The translations under genes were made by a program, and so were the position numbers. DNA of 64,000 nt, taken from contig NZ_JBNGPA010000012.1 of the NCBI RefSeq assembly GCF_050589845.1, forward strand, positions 62,001 through 126,000, in the 5' to 3' direction. Positions 27,948-37,158 of the stretch are shown here, piece by piece (position 1 is the stretch's first letter; each line of letters opens with the position of its first letter). Source of the stretch: Carboxylicivirga agarovorans (GTDB lineage Bacteria; Bacteroidota; Bacteroidia; Bacteroidales; Marinilabiliaceae). The notes under the pieces were generated by a model. It saw nothing but the letters and a program-made list of their open reading frames with translations. It was not told the DNA's origin and did not search any database.

Positions 27948-30362
27948 ATGAAGAAGATTTTATACATAATAATAGGTTTATTCTGTGTGGTAAATATAAG
28001 TGCGCAGATTGACTTTTCCGGTGCTATCTACTCTGTTAAAAGTGGGAATTGGTCCGATCCGAGTCTTTGGTCTGCAGGACGTGTGCCAACTGGTTCTGAT
28101 GACATCAGAATTGAGAATTATCATTCGGTTCACATCGATGCGCAGGGAAGCACTTCAGGAGAGAGAGTAACGCTTTGTCGTCATCTTAAAATCAAACAAT
28201 CAGCCCGCTTAAGCATGGGACATGATACCGATAATTTTGCCAAAGATTTAGTGATTAACGGTAGTCTTGAGTGTCAAGGTACATTCTCGGCTGGTCGTTT
28301 GCAACCAGGAACGACAGGTGACGGTTCTCAGTTTAAGTATAATAGTCGCATTTATCTGAACCTGCAGGATGCCACAACTTACATAACAGGCAAGGGTTAT
28401 TTTCACCCTCAAACATTAAACATGTTTAGTGACAGTGGTGAAAAGAATGTTGTTATTGATTTATACAATCTGGTGACTGATGAGAACCTGGTTGTTAAAT
28501 CGGATAACCGGGTCACTGTAACCACTGATCGCTATTCATACATTCATGTAAAAGGCACCTTAGGTTTAACCGGAAGTACCTATCAATGGAGCTCTGTCAA
28601 TGCTAAAGCTGATTTGCAGGTAAATGGTTTAATAGTTTGTAATGACTTGAGTTTATTTACCAAGAATACAACCGCTGGTGAAGGTTCTTCCATTACTATT
28701 AAGGATGGGGGGAGCATATACACTCAAATGATTAATAATGGTAATCTGAATAAAAAGGCTGAAGCTGCTGGATTTACACTCAATATTCAAGAGAACGGTT
28801 TATTGCGTTTGGGTGAAGGGGTTAATTTTACTAACCTGACTTCGGACAACCCCAACTTTAGCCTGGTAAATAATGGTGATGTGCGTGTGCACTACAGCGA
28901 AACATTAACAACATCTTCGGCTATTGTTGATCTGGTCAATCAGTACAAGCCATCCGTGAATAATGAAAGAGAACAGCTTCGTGATATTTTTGGTGCTTCG
29001 CATATTGCTGGGTGGTATCATTTTACCGATAAACCGTTTATGACCGAAGGCTTGGATTACTATGAAGAGTTTGGTTCAACGGCTATTAAAACAACTTTGT
29101 CCGCTATTAACGGAAAGATGAGCTCTGCCTACCCTTTTAATCATAGCTGGAGCAATGTCAACAGGGTGGTGGAATTATTAGATGTTTCGGAGATTCAGGA
29201 TTTATATAGTCGCTCGAATATCAAAACACACACCTTTTGGGTAACCTCAAAAAATAAAGGTGACTATAAGGATGGACCCGATTTTCAGCACGCCTCTTAT
29301 TTAGATGAGGAACAACAGTGGTACGAATTAACAGTAAAGCTATTGGAAACCTATGGGCATTTGGAGAAAACCTTTGTTTACCAAAACTGGGAAGGCGACT
29401 GGATGTTACGTGGACAGGGAGTTCTTTGGGAGAAAGATCCAACTTTAATACCTGATGATGTGGAATGGACGATTGCAGGTATGGCTCGCATGTTCAGAGC
29501 GCGACAACGAGGTACAGAACGTGCACGTAATGAATTTCCGGATGCCACGGCGAGAGTCATGCATGGGATTGAGTTGAATAAGTTATGGATGAAAGATAGT
29601 AATGGCAATCGCTTAACCATGATGGATAACAATACCCCTTGCCTGGCAGCGGATGTAGTTCCACATGTCCGTATAGACCTGGCATCCTGGTCAGCCTACG
29701 ACGGAGGATGGGAAAACAACGATTATCCATTTCCATCGGCAATGTGGACAGGATTGGAGATGATTAATTATTATACAACAGGAACAGGAGAGTGTGGTGA
29801 TTTATCAGTTCAGATAGGAGAGTTTGCGATTAACGAAAATGCTCCGTACTCAAGTCATAGTCGTTCACAAATCCGAACGAAGTATGATAAACTGTGTGGT
29901 TTGGCTTTAGCCATGGATTTACCTTATTTCTACCTGTGGAATTTATATTGCTCAGGTCAGCAGGGGGCACCCGATGGATTTACCTGGCAAAAAGGAGTGG
30001 AATATGAAACCGACTTTTTGTATGAGTGGATGGATGGAAAATGGTTGATCGAACCGGATGGAACTTGGGGGCATGCAGCTGAATTTTTAATGGAACAATT
30101 TGATACGACCACAAACGTTATTAATTTTGAAACGGATAAGTTACCCTACCAAATTACTCCTAACCCGGCAAGTGATATGGCAAAGGTGAATGGGCTAAAA
30201 AATGCCAACCTGAGCATATATTCACTTAGGGGACAATTAATTGAATCTTATACAAATTATAATAGTGAGTTAATTGACCTGAGTCGATTGCCTGCAGGTA
30301 CCTATGTATTAAGGATTACTAATGGGCAAAAATCGGCAGCGTTAAAATTTATAAAACAGTAG
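27948..30362 (+). CDS. Multidomain secreted protein: G8-like region, GH-A-like domain, T9SS sorting domain
   Basis: An 804-residue product with signal peptide 1-20. Residues about 25-330 resemble the G8/beta-helix segments common in secreted Bacteroidota proteins (SVKSGNWSDPSLWSAGRVPTG, then many short Gly/Asn-rich turns). Residues about 340-715 match the two preceding paralogues at the key sites: QNWEGDW with Glu482 and VQIGEFA with Glu625. The third acidic site is LWNLYC, so the glutamate seen there in the paralogues is missing. The last 80 residues form a type A T9SS sorting domain (ITPNPASDM..., ..LPAGTYVLRI). It is therefore exported to the cell surface or medium by T9SS and may make the first cuts in the glycan. 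Activity is inferred. Confidence 0.65.
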   Translation: MKKILYIIIGLFCVVNISAQIDFSGAIYSVKSGNWSDPSLWSAGRVPTGSDDIRIENYHSVHIDAQGSTSGERVTLCRHLKIKQSARLSMGHDTDNFAKDLVINGSLECQGTFSAGRLQPGTTGDGSQFKYNSRIYLNLQDATTYITGKGYFHPQTLNMFSDSGEKNVVIDLYNLVTDENLVVKSDNRVTVTTDRYSYIHVKGTLGLTGSTYQWSSVNAKADLQVNGLIVCNDLSLFTKNTTAGEGSSITIKDGGSIYTQMINNGNLNKKAEAAGFTLNIQENGLLRLGEGVNFTNLTSDNPNFSLVNNGDVRVHYSETLTTSSAIVDLVNQYKPSVNNEREQLRDIFGASHIAGWYHFTDKPFMTEGLDYYEEFGSTAIKTTLSAINGKMSSAYPFNHSWSNVNRVVELLDVSEIQDLYSRSNIKTHTFWVTSKNKGDYKDGPDFQHASYLDEEQQWYELTVKLLETYGHLEKTFVYQNWEGDWMLRGQGVLWEKDPTLIPDDVEWTIAGMARMFRARQRGTERARNEFPDATARVMHGIELNKLWMKDSNGNRLTMMDNNTPCLAADVVPHVRIDLASWSAYDGGWENNDYPFPSAMWTGLEMINYYTTGTGECGDLSVQIGEFAINENAPYSSHSRSQIRTKYDKLCGLALAMDLPYFYLWNLYCSGQQGAPDGFTWQKGVEYETDFLYEWMDGKWLIEPDGTWGHAAEFLMEQFDTTTNVINFETDKLPYQITPNPASDMAKVNGLKNANLSIYSLRGQLIESYTNYNSELIDLSRLPAGTYVLRITNGQKSAALKFIKQ

Positions 30363-30377
30363 CTAAAACATAATCAG

Positions 30378-33300
30378 ATGAAAAAAATACTAATCTTATT
30401 ATTGTTCCTGGTGCCCATAAGTTTAATGGCGCAGGAATTAAGCATTTCAGGAAAGGTGTTGGACAAGGAAACCAATGAGCCGCTTCCGGGTGTAACAGTC
30501 TATATAAAAGGAACTACTAATGGAACCATTAGTGGGAATTCCGGTGAATTTAATATTAAAGCAAAGAAGGCAGATGTTTTGGTTTTCTCTTTTATTGGGA
30601 TGAAAACTAAAGAAGTGGTAGTAGGTGATGAGACGAACCTAACTATACATGTCGAACCAGAAATCTCTGAGTTGGATGAAGTTGTGGTAAGTGTTGGTTA
30701 CTTTAACGTGAAGAAAAGTGACCTGACAGGTTCTGTAGCACAAGTTACCTCACACCAGATGGAGAAAGTACGCACTAACTCAGTTGAGCGCATGCTTCAA
30801 GGACAGGTAGCCGGTGTTGTAGTGAATGAAAATTCAGAACCAGGCGGAGGTGTTAGTATTTCCATTCGTGGTACTAACTCCATGTTAGGAGGTACACAAC
30901 CATTATACGTAGTTGATGGTATTCCAATTGATCCGATTCAGGATGCACAGGGAAACAGTAACTCCGGTCAGGCGCAAAGTTCATTGAGTTTCCTGAATCC
31001 AAATGATATTGAGAAGATGGAAGTGCTTAAAGATGCTGCAGCAACAGCGATCTATGGAGCTCGTGGTGCTAATGGTGTGGTGGTGATTACGACTAAACAA
31101 GCAGATGGCAAAAGTGGGAAAGATCAATTTTCTGTGACAGCGGATTTTGCTATGTCTGAGTTAAACCAGCAGATCGATGTACTAAACGGACCTCAGTTTG
31201 AAGGTTATATGAATCAGCGTGTAGCAAACCAGTTATATATTGATATTACCAACCCAAGTCGTGAAGGAATGGTCTTTGATGGTACGCAGGATTTAACACC
31301 TGAAAATTTTAGTGAATTAGAAGATTTTTCTCTTCCTTACCCGGTATCAACAGGCATCAATACCAATTGGCAAGATGAAGTATATCGTAAAGCCTATTCT
31401 AAAATGTTTAATGTAGCATATCGCGGAGGTGACCAAAACAGTAACCTATCGGTTAGTTTAGGCTTGTCTGATAATCAAGGGGTGATTATTAATACTGATT
31501 ATAAGCGCGCGACCTTTAATATGAATGGCATGCGTAAAGCCTTTAATAAAAAGGTATCTATTTTTACAAAGACTAATGCTTCTTATGGTAAAGGAAGAGC
31601 ATCATCGGTTGGTAATGGTCAAATGTACCAGGATAGAAGTGTTGTGTCTAATGCTTTACGTTTTCAGCCAATATTTGATATGTTAGAGCCAGGGCAGGAT
31701 GATGATGTTTATGCAGAACTAAATGAGGGTCAGATATTGTCTAATCCATATACTTTAGCAAAATATGTGGAAGATGAGAAAACAGCCATCACCTTTAATC
31801 AGGCTTTATCAGTTGTTGGAAAGATCACACCTCATTTGAGTGCAACTGCAAAAGGGGCTTTTAACTACCAAAAAAGCTTGCGCGATAGCTACTACCCGAC
31901 GTTTACAACACGTGGTCGTCGTAATAATGGTGAAGCGACACAGTCATACAATCAGAATATAAAAACGTACGCAGAAGGTAACCTGCACTATGTTAAGCAA
32001 TTTGGTCAGCATAAATTAGATGCGATTGTAGTAGGAACCTACGAGGTTAACAATATAAGAGCCACATTTAACAAGGCATATGGATATGGAAGTGATATAA
32101 CGACTTACTATACCTTTGAATCAGCAACCGATATTATGGTTCCCGTAACACGATTTACGAGAGTAGGTTTATTATCAGGACTGTTTAGAGTTGGTTATAA
32201 TTACAAAGGGAAATATTACGTTGATGTAAATGCGCGTATGGATAGTTCTTCAAAGTTTGCTGAAAACAAGAAGAGTGCCTTCTTCCCATCAGTGGCATTG
32301 GCATGGCGAGCTTCTGAAGAACCATTCTTAAAGGATTCAGAATCCATCTCTAACCTTAAGTTTAGGGCGTCGTATGGTAAAACAGGTAGTAACCCGATTG
32401 CGGCCTTCCAATCATTGGGGGTAATGTCACCAATTCGCTACAATTTCAATAACCAGGTAACAGTTGGCTACTTTGAACAAAACCTTGCCAATCCTGATCT
32501 GACATGGGAAACAACAGACCAGTATAATGCCGGTCTTGATTTCAGTATGTTTAACTCACGGTTAAATCTGACATTTGATGCTTACTACAAACTTACTCAT
32601 GATTTGCTCCAGCTGGTAAATCTTCCGGCATCAAATGGTTATGCAACCAAGGTAGATAATTTTGGAGAAGTAGAGAATAAAGGTATTGAATTAACACTTG
32701 GAGTAGACATTATCCGTCAAACCGCATTCCAATGGAATGTTTTAGGTACTTTCAGTGTTAACCGTAACCAGTTGGTGAAGTTGAATTCAAATCTTGAATA
32801 TCAATTAGGTCCAGCAGTTGGATATGATAAAACGTATCCATCCATGTTTATGGAAGGAAAACCATTAGGTATTTTCTGGGGTGCAGAAACGGATGGTGTG
32901 TATACCAATTGGGATGAGGCAGCAGCCAGTGGTATAAATGATGCAGCAGCAGGTGAGATCAAGTATATCAACCATTCTGTTGATTATGATGAAGAGGGAA
33001 ATCCTTTGGATGTTCAAACCATCAATTTTGATGATTATGTGCAGATTGGTGATCCAAATCCTGATTTTACGGCGTCCATCAACAATACATTAAGTTATAA
33101 AAACTGGGATTTAAGCATTTTGTTTACCGGGCAGAAAGGTGGCGATATTCTTTGGGTAGACTCATGGCCTTTAAATGCATTGAAAAAGAGTACCAATGTA
33201 GCTACCGATGCTTACAATGATTCCTGGAAAGCACCTTTGACTGTCACCCCAGTTTACGATGAGGTACTGGAAGACTATACTTATGAAGTAGCGTATAACC

Positions 33301-33623
33301 CAGCTGTTGGTCAAACAACAGGAGTAGCTAACCCGGCAGCTGCCACCGATGGTGGACAAAGAGCAATTGTATCTGACCGTCAGATTTATGACGGGTCGTT
33401 TATCAAATTAAAGAACATCAATGTTGGTTATACCTTCCGTTTTAAGAACAAGAAAAGCCTGAGACTATATGCATCAGGACAAAACCTGTTTACATGGACC
33501 GACTACCCTGGATATGATCCGGAAGTGCAGGCTTTCAATAAGGATCCGCAGCGTCGTGGTATCGACTTCGGAGCTTTCCCGGGAACAAGAAACTATGTAT
33601 TTGGCGTTAAACTTGATTTTTAA
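30378..33623 (+). CDS. SusC/RagA-family TonB-linked outer-membrane transporter
   Basis: Outer-membrane importer of oligosaccharides, 1081 residues. Signal peptide 1-19; a carboxypeptidase D regulatory-like (CarboxypepD_reg) domain at about 22-100 (ISGKVLDKETNEPLPGVTVYIKG); plug domain with VVVSVGYFNVKKSDLTGSV, IRGTNSMLGGTQPLYVVDG and ATAIYGARGANGVVVITTK; then a 22-strand barrel ending in the aromatic terminus NYVFGVKLDF needed for barrel insertion. The SusD partner starts 18 bases downstream. It is the only SusC of the 11-43 kb PUL, so it probably imports the fragments generated by the upstream putative hydrolases. Confidence 0.95.
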   Translation: MKKILILLLFLVPISLMAQELSISGKVLDKETNEPLPGVTVYIKGTTNGTISGNSGEFNIKAKKADVLVFSFIGMKTKEVVVGDETNLTIHVEPEISELDEVVVSVGYFNVKKSDLTGSVAQVTSHQMEKVRTNSVERMLQGQVAGVVVNENSEPGGGVSISIRGTNSMLGGTQPLYVVDGIPIDPIQDAQGNSNSGQAQSSLSFLNPNDIEKMEVLKDAAATAIYGARGANGVVVITTKQADGKSGKDQFSVTADFAMSELNQQIDVLNGPQFEGYMNQRVANQLYIDITNPSREGMVFDGTQDLTPENFSELEDFSLPYPVSTGINTNWQDEVYRKAYSKMFNVAYRGGDQNSNLSVSLGLSDNQGVIINTDYKRATFNMNGMRKAFNKKVSIFTKTNASYGKGRASSVGNGQMYQDRSVVSNALRFQPIFDMLEPGQDDDVYAELNEGQILSNPYTLAKYVEDEKTAITFNQALSVVGKITPHLSATAKGAFNYQKSLRDSYYPTFTTRGRRNNGEATQSYNQNIKTYAEGNLHYVKQFGQHKLDAIVVGTYEVNNIRATFNKAYGYGSDITTYYTFESATDIMVPVTRFTRVGLLSGLFRVGYNYKGKYYVDVNARMDSSSKFAENKKSAFFPSVALAWRASEEPFLKDSESISNLKFRASYGKTGSNPIAAFQSLGVMSPIRYNFNNQVTVGYFEQNLANPDLTWETTDQYNAGLDFSMFNSRLNLTFDAYYKLTHDLLQLVNLPASNGYATKVDNFGEVENKGIELTLGVDIIRQTAFQWNVLGTFSVNRNQLVKLNSNLEYQLGPAVGYDKTYPSMFMEGKPLGIFWGAETDGVYTNWDEAAASGINDAAAGEIKYINHSVDYDEEGNPLDVQTINFDDYVQIGDPNPDFTASINNTLSYKNWDLSILFTGQKGGDILWVDSWPLNALKKSTNVATDAYNDSWKAPLTVTPVYDEVLEDYTYEVAYNPAVGQTTGVANPAAATDGGQRAIVSDRQIYDGSFIKLKNINVGYTFRFKNKKSLRLYASGQNLFTWTDYPGYDPEVQAFNKDPQRRGIDFGAFPGTRNYVFGVKLDF

Positions 33624-33641
33624 TCGGTAAAATTGAAAGAA

Positions 33642-35231
33642 ATGAAAAATCTAAAATATATCGTAATAGCATTGCTGGGAGCCCTTTCGTTAAACTCCTG
33701 TGAGTCTTGGCTTGAAGAAGAGCCTAAAACCCAAATTGGAACCGATTACTTTTATCAGGATAAGGATCAGTCTTTAATGGCTTTAGCAGCTGCTTATGCT
33801 CAATTAAAATCTGGTGCAGGTTATTATAATCAGCAATTCTTATCTAATGTATATGCTTCATCAGATCAGGGAACATCAAGTTGGAAACATGGTGATTACA
33901 ACAAAGGAATTCTAACGTCAACCAATGGCACATTACCAACAACATGGAATGAAATCTATGTAGCTGTTCGTGATGCCAATAATGTGATCTATAATGTTGC
34001 CGATGTGGATATGGATGAAACCATTAAGGCTCGTATTATAGGTGAAGCTAAGTTCCTACGTGCACTGCATTATTTCAACCTGGTACGTTGCTGGGGGGAA
34101 GTACCTTTACGCACAGAGCCTGTCAAACCTGGGGAAGAAGGAGGCTTACCTGTTTCGTCAAGAACCGATATTTATAATGTAATTATCGGTGACCTGAAAT
34201 ACGCCTCAGAGCATTGTTGGGGGCGTGGCGAAGTGCGCCTGGGTGAGACGAATGATTTAGGTCGTGCAACTGACGCATCAGCTCAAGCATTGCTGGCTCG
34301 TGTGTATTTACATATTGCATCATCAGTACGTTGTGCTTCAGAAGGAAGCCAAGGTTGTGCGCCATATGCTGAATTTGGTTCTGATTACAAAGCTTATTAT
34401 GATTCATGCCGTGTCATGTGTGACTCAGCATTAATGCAACCAGGTTATGCTTTAACAACTTCTGTGGAAGAATGGCAAAGCATTTTTGATGCTGATAAAG
34501 GTAACAATCCTGAGATGCTTTTTGATATTCAAGGCTCATCAGCTACCGGACAAGGTACTGCAGTTTCCAACCTCTTTAGCCCACGTAATGCCGGATTAAG
34601 TGGCGGAGGCTGGGGCGGTACCAATAAAATGGTTGCTGGATTTACGCAAAATAGTGTGGATGCCACAGATGTACGCTTCGATAAAGGAATTATTCAATAT
34701 TATGAAGATAACACCTATCGTTATGAGTTACTACCAGCCTATAACGGTTATGCTCGTTATTTTCTTGATTCTGGCAACAGAAAAGGTGCCTTATATAGTG
34801 TTTTTACCTCTAAGTTTATTGATAGCGATGCGACTACAGAATACACAAGTCAGCAAAACTGGCATGTCATCCGTTTAGCTGATGTGTATTTGATGCGTGC
34901 TGAGGCCTTAGCTGAGGTTAATGAAGATCCTGCATTGGCCAATTCAGATGTTAATATGTTGCGAACACGCGTGGAAATGGCTGGTTTAGATTTTACAGGC
35001 ATGACCATGGCTGAATTCCGCGAAGCCTTATTGCGTGAAAGAGCAGCTGAATTTTTTATGGAAGGTCAGCGCTGGTTTGACCTGACTCGACTGGGTGTTT
35101 ACGAGGAAAAATGCAAGATTGCTTTTGACCCGAAGAATCAGGGTAAGATTCAGGGTATTCGTGGTCCTGAGGATTACACCTGGCCAATTCCTATCACCGA
35201 GACGTCTGCCAACGACAATATTGACGAATAA
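33642..35231 (+). CDS. SusD/RagB-family nutrient-binding lipoprotein
   Basis: Surface glycan-binding lipoprotein that caps its SusC partner, 529 residues from the ATG at 33642. An in-frame TTG nine bases upstream would add three residues but is a poorer start. Lipobox LNSC gives the lipidated cysteine. The TPR-rich SusD fold is recognisable from FLRALHYFNLVRCWGEVPL, LLARVYLHIA, RLADVYLMRAEALAEVN, LLRERAAEFFMEGQRWFDLTRLG and the C-terminal PIPITE. It lies between susC and a sulfatase gene that begins 2 bases after the susD stop, so susC, susD and the sulfatase share a transcript. Confidence 0.94.
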   Translation: MKNLKYIVIALLGALSLNSCESWLEEEPKTQIGTDYFYQDKDQSLMALAAAYAQLKSGAGYYNQQFLSNVYASSDQGTSSWKHGDYNKGILTSTNGTLPTTWNEIYVAVRDANNVIYNVADVDMDETIKARIIGEAKFLRALHYFNLVRCWGEVPLRTEPVKPGEEGGLPVSSRTDIYNVIIGDLKYASEHCWGRGEVRLGETNDLGRATDASAQALLARVYLHIASSVRCASEGSQGCAPYAEFGSDYKAYYDSCRVMCDSALMQPGYALTTSVEEWQSIFDADKGNNPEMLFDIQGSSATGQGTAVSNLFSPRNAGLSGGGWGGTNKMVAGFTQNSVDATDVRFDKGIIQYYEDNTYRYELLPAYNGYARYFLDSGNRKGALYSVFTSKFIDSDATTEYTSQQNWHVIRLADVYLMRAEALAEVNEDPALANSDVNMLRTRVEMAGLDFTGMTMAEFREALLRERAAEFFMEGQRWFDLTRLGVYEEKCKIAFDPKNQGKIQGIRGPEDYTWPIPITETSANDNIDE

Positions 35232-35233
35232 GA

Positions 35234-37099
35234 ATGATTGTGATGATAAGATTTGTGTGCATAGCTGTATTAAGTCTGGTGTTAATGCCAGGCTTGGTGC
35301 AGGCCAAAAAGAAGAAAAAACAGAATGAGCGCCCTAATGTGGTATTCATCATCTCTGACCAGCATAAGAAAGATGCTTTAGGTTGTTATGGTGATGAGTT
35401 GGTGATTACGCCCAATATTGATGCCTTGGCCAAAGAAGGCGTCAGATTAACCAACTGCTATGTGGCGGCTCCGGTGTGTGCTCCTAGTCGTGCCGCCTTG
35501 GTAACAGGTATGTATCCCTTTGCCAATGGGGCACCTTACCACAAAGCACCTGTAAAAATGGCCAATGGCAAAGAGAAGCACCTTGGTTCAGGGTTTTTGC
35601 GCGAAACCGGTTATCACGATGGTATCACAACCATCGGTGAAGCTTTTCAAGCCAATGGTTATATCACAGCTTCGCCGGGTAAAATGCATGTGCATGGTGA
35701 GTTGCAAAAAAATGTGGATGAAGATAACCCCGATGGGAATGATTTAGGTTGGGATGAAATCAATACCCGCTATTATACACATTTCCCGGGAGGTCATTAC
35801 CAGGATGAGGTGGGCGAAGACGCCTACCAGCGCTACCGTCAGTTTAAAAAGTACGCTAAAGTGTACAAAGGAGGCCCGGGTCACCTTAACGAAAAGTATG
35901 AGCCAACTTTAGTTAAAGAGGATGAAGACAACTTTGATATGGTGGTGGCTCGTAAATCAGTGGAGTTTATCAAAAAGCGTGGCAAAGACGGAGAAAACTT
36001 CTTTTTACATGTAGGTTTCGAAAAACCACACCCGCCTTTTACAACCACTCAGAAATACCTGGATATGTACAATCCAGCCGATTTTACTTTGCCTGAAACG
36101 GCTACTGAATGGCATGGCAAAGGTAAATATCCATGGCTACCCGAATGGATTCACTCAGGTTGGCCAAATAAATACCCTGGTGCAACCAAAAATATTATGG
36201 CATCTTATTATGCTTGTGTAACACAAGTGGATGATATGGTGGGGCGTGTAGTGAATGCCCTTAAAGAAGAAGGCTTGTACGATAATACCATCATCATTTA
36301 TACGACTGATCATGGTGAGCACCTGTTTGAACATGGTTTAAGAGGCAAACACTGTATGTACGAAGATGCTGTAAATGTACCTTTTATTATTTCATACCCG
36401 AAGGCATTTCCAAAAGGTGAAGTAAATGACATCCTGGCAAGCTTTGTTGATGTGATGCCTACATTATGTGAATTGACTGGAACCAAGGTGCCTGAAACTG
36501 CACAAGGTATTTCCCTTGTCGACAACTTGAAAAATGGTACGCGCTTATTAAATCGCCCGGTTCTTTCAGAGTACCGTAGTGGTAACTACAATGGCTTTAA
36601 AGAGATTAAAAATCTACCATCACGTATGTTCCGTGTGGATGATTATAAATTTATCTATACACATGGCATCATCAGTCAGCTGTATAATGTGGTCGAAGAT
36701 CCGGATGAATTAAACAACCTGGTATTAGATCCGGCTTATCAGGATATGGCACGTGATTTCTGTTTTCATACCTTAGTTGATAAACCTATTTTGGAATATC
36801 AAAATCTGGATCTGTCCATCAAGCATCGAACCATTAAATGGCAAGCCTTTGAGCAAGCCGATAGCTATAGCTTGTATTATGCACCTGACAATAATCCGGG
36901 AGCTGCTAAAATGCTGGTTGAAGGTTTGACTGATTTAACTTATAAAGTACCTAAAAAGGGATTCTACTGGGTGATGGCGAAACCGAAATACACACGTACA
37001 TCACCACGTTTAGGAGAAGTGCCTGTATATCTTGAAAGATACACCTATCAACTGCCAATTACAGATGCCGTTGAATTTGTACCGAAGAACCAGAAGTAA
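35234..37099 (+). CDS. S1-family sulfatase with C-terminal beta-sandwich-like extension
   Basis: Sulfatase of 621 residues with signal peptide (about 1-24, ends VQAK). Formylglycine motif C82-A-P-S-R-A-A-L-V-T-G; FIISDQHKKDALGCYGD at the N-terminus; SPGKMHVHG; TTDHGEHLFEHGLRGKH as the second metal/sulfate site. After the usual SD2 domain (QLYNVVEDPDELNNLV) there is an extra stretch of about 110 residues (from about 510) with short beta-type segments resembling a fibronectin type III-like domain (TIKWQAFEQADSYSLYYA, YKVPKKGFYWVMAK), perhaps for substrate binding. The start may equally be Met4. It is co-transcribed with susCD. Confidence 0.9.
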   Translation: MIVMIRFVCIAVLSLVLMPGLVQAKKKKKQNERPNVVFIISDQHKKDALGCYGDELVITPNIDALAKEGVRLTNCYVAAPVCAPSRAALVTGMYPFANGAPYHKAPVKMANGKEKHLGSGFLRETGYHDGITTIGEAFQANGYITASPGKMHVHGELQKNVDEDNPDGNDLGWDEINTRYYTHFPGGHYQDEVGEDAYQRYRQFKKYAKVYKGGPGHLNEKYEPTLVKEDEDNFDMVVARKSVEFIKKRGKDGENFFLHVGFEKPHPPFTTTQKYLDMYNPADFTLPETATEWHGKGKYPWLPEWIHSGWPNKYPGATKNIMASYYACVTQVDDMVGRVVNALKEEGLYDNTIIIYTTDHGEHLFEHGLRGKHCMYEDAVNVPFIISYPKAFPKGEVNDILASFVDVMPTLCELTGTKVPETAQGISLVDNLKNGTRLLNRPVLSEYRSGNYNGFKEIKNLPSRMFRVDDYKFIYTHGIISQLYNVVEDPDELNNLVLDPAYQDMARDFCFHTLVDKPILEYQNLDLSIKHRTIKWQAFEQADSYSLYYAPDNNPGAAKMLVEGLTDLTYKVPKKGFYWVMAKPKYTRTSPRLGEVPVYLERYTYQLPITDAVEFVPKNQK

Positions 37100-37112
37100 T
37101 TTATAAACCTAA

Positions 37113-37148
37113 TTAGCAGGCATCTATTTGATAGATGCCTGTTTTTTT
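37113..37148 (+). terminator. Rho-independent terminator of the GH-like/SusCD/sulfatase operon
   Basis: AGGCATCTA/TAGATGCCT stem with loop TTTGA followed by a run of T. It ends the run of genes that begins at 25464. The hairpin covers the first in-frame ATG of the next sulfatase, which supports a later start for that gene. Confidence 0.85.
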
Positions 37149-37158
37149 TAATAGACAG

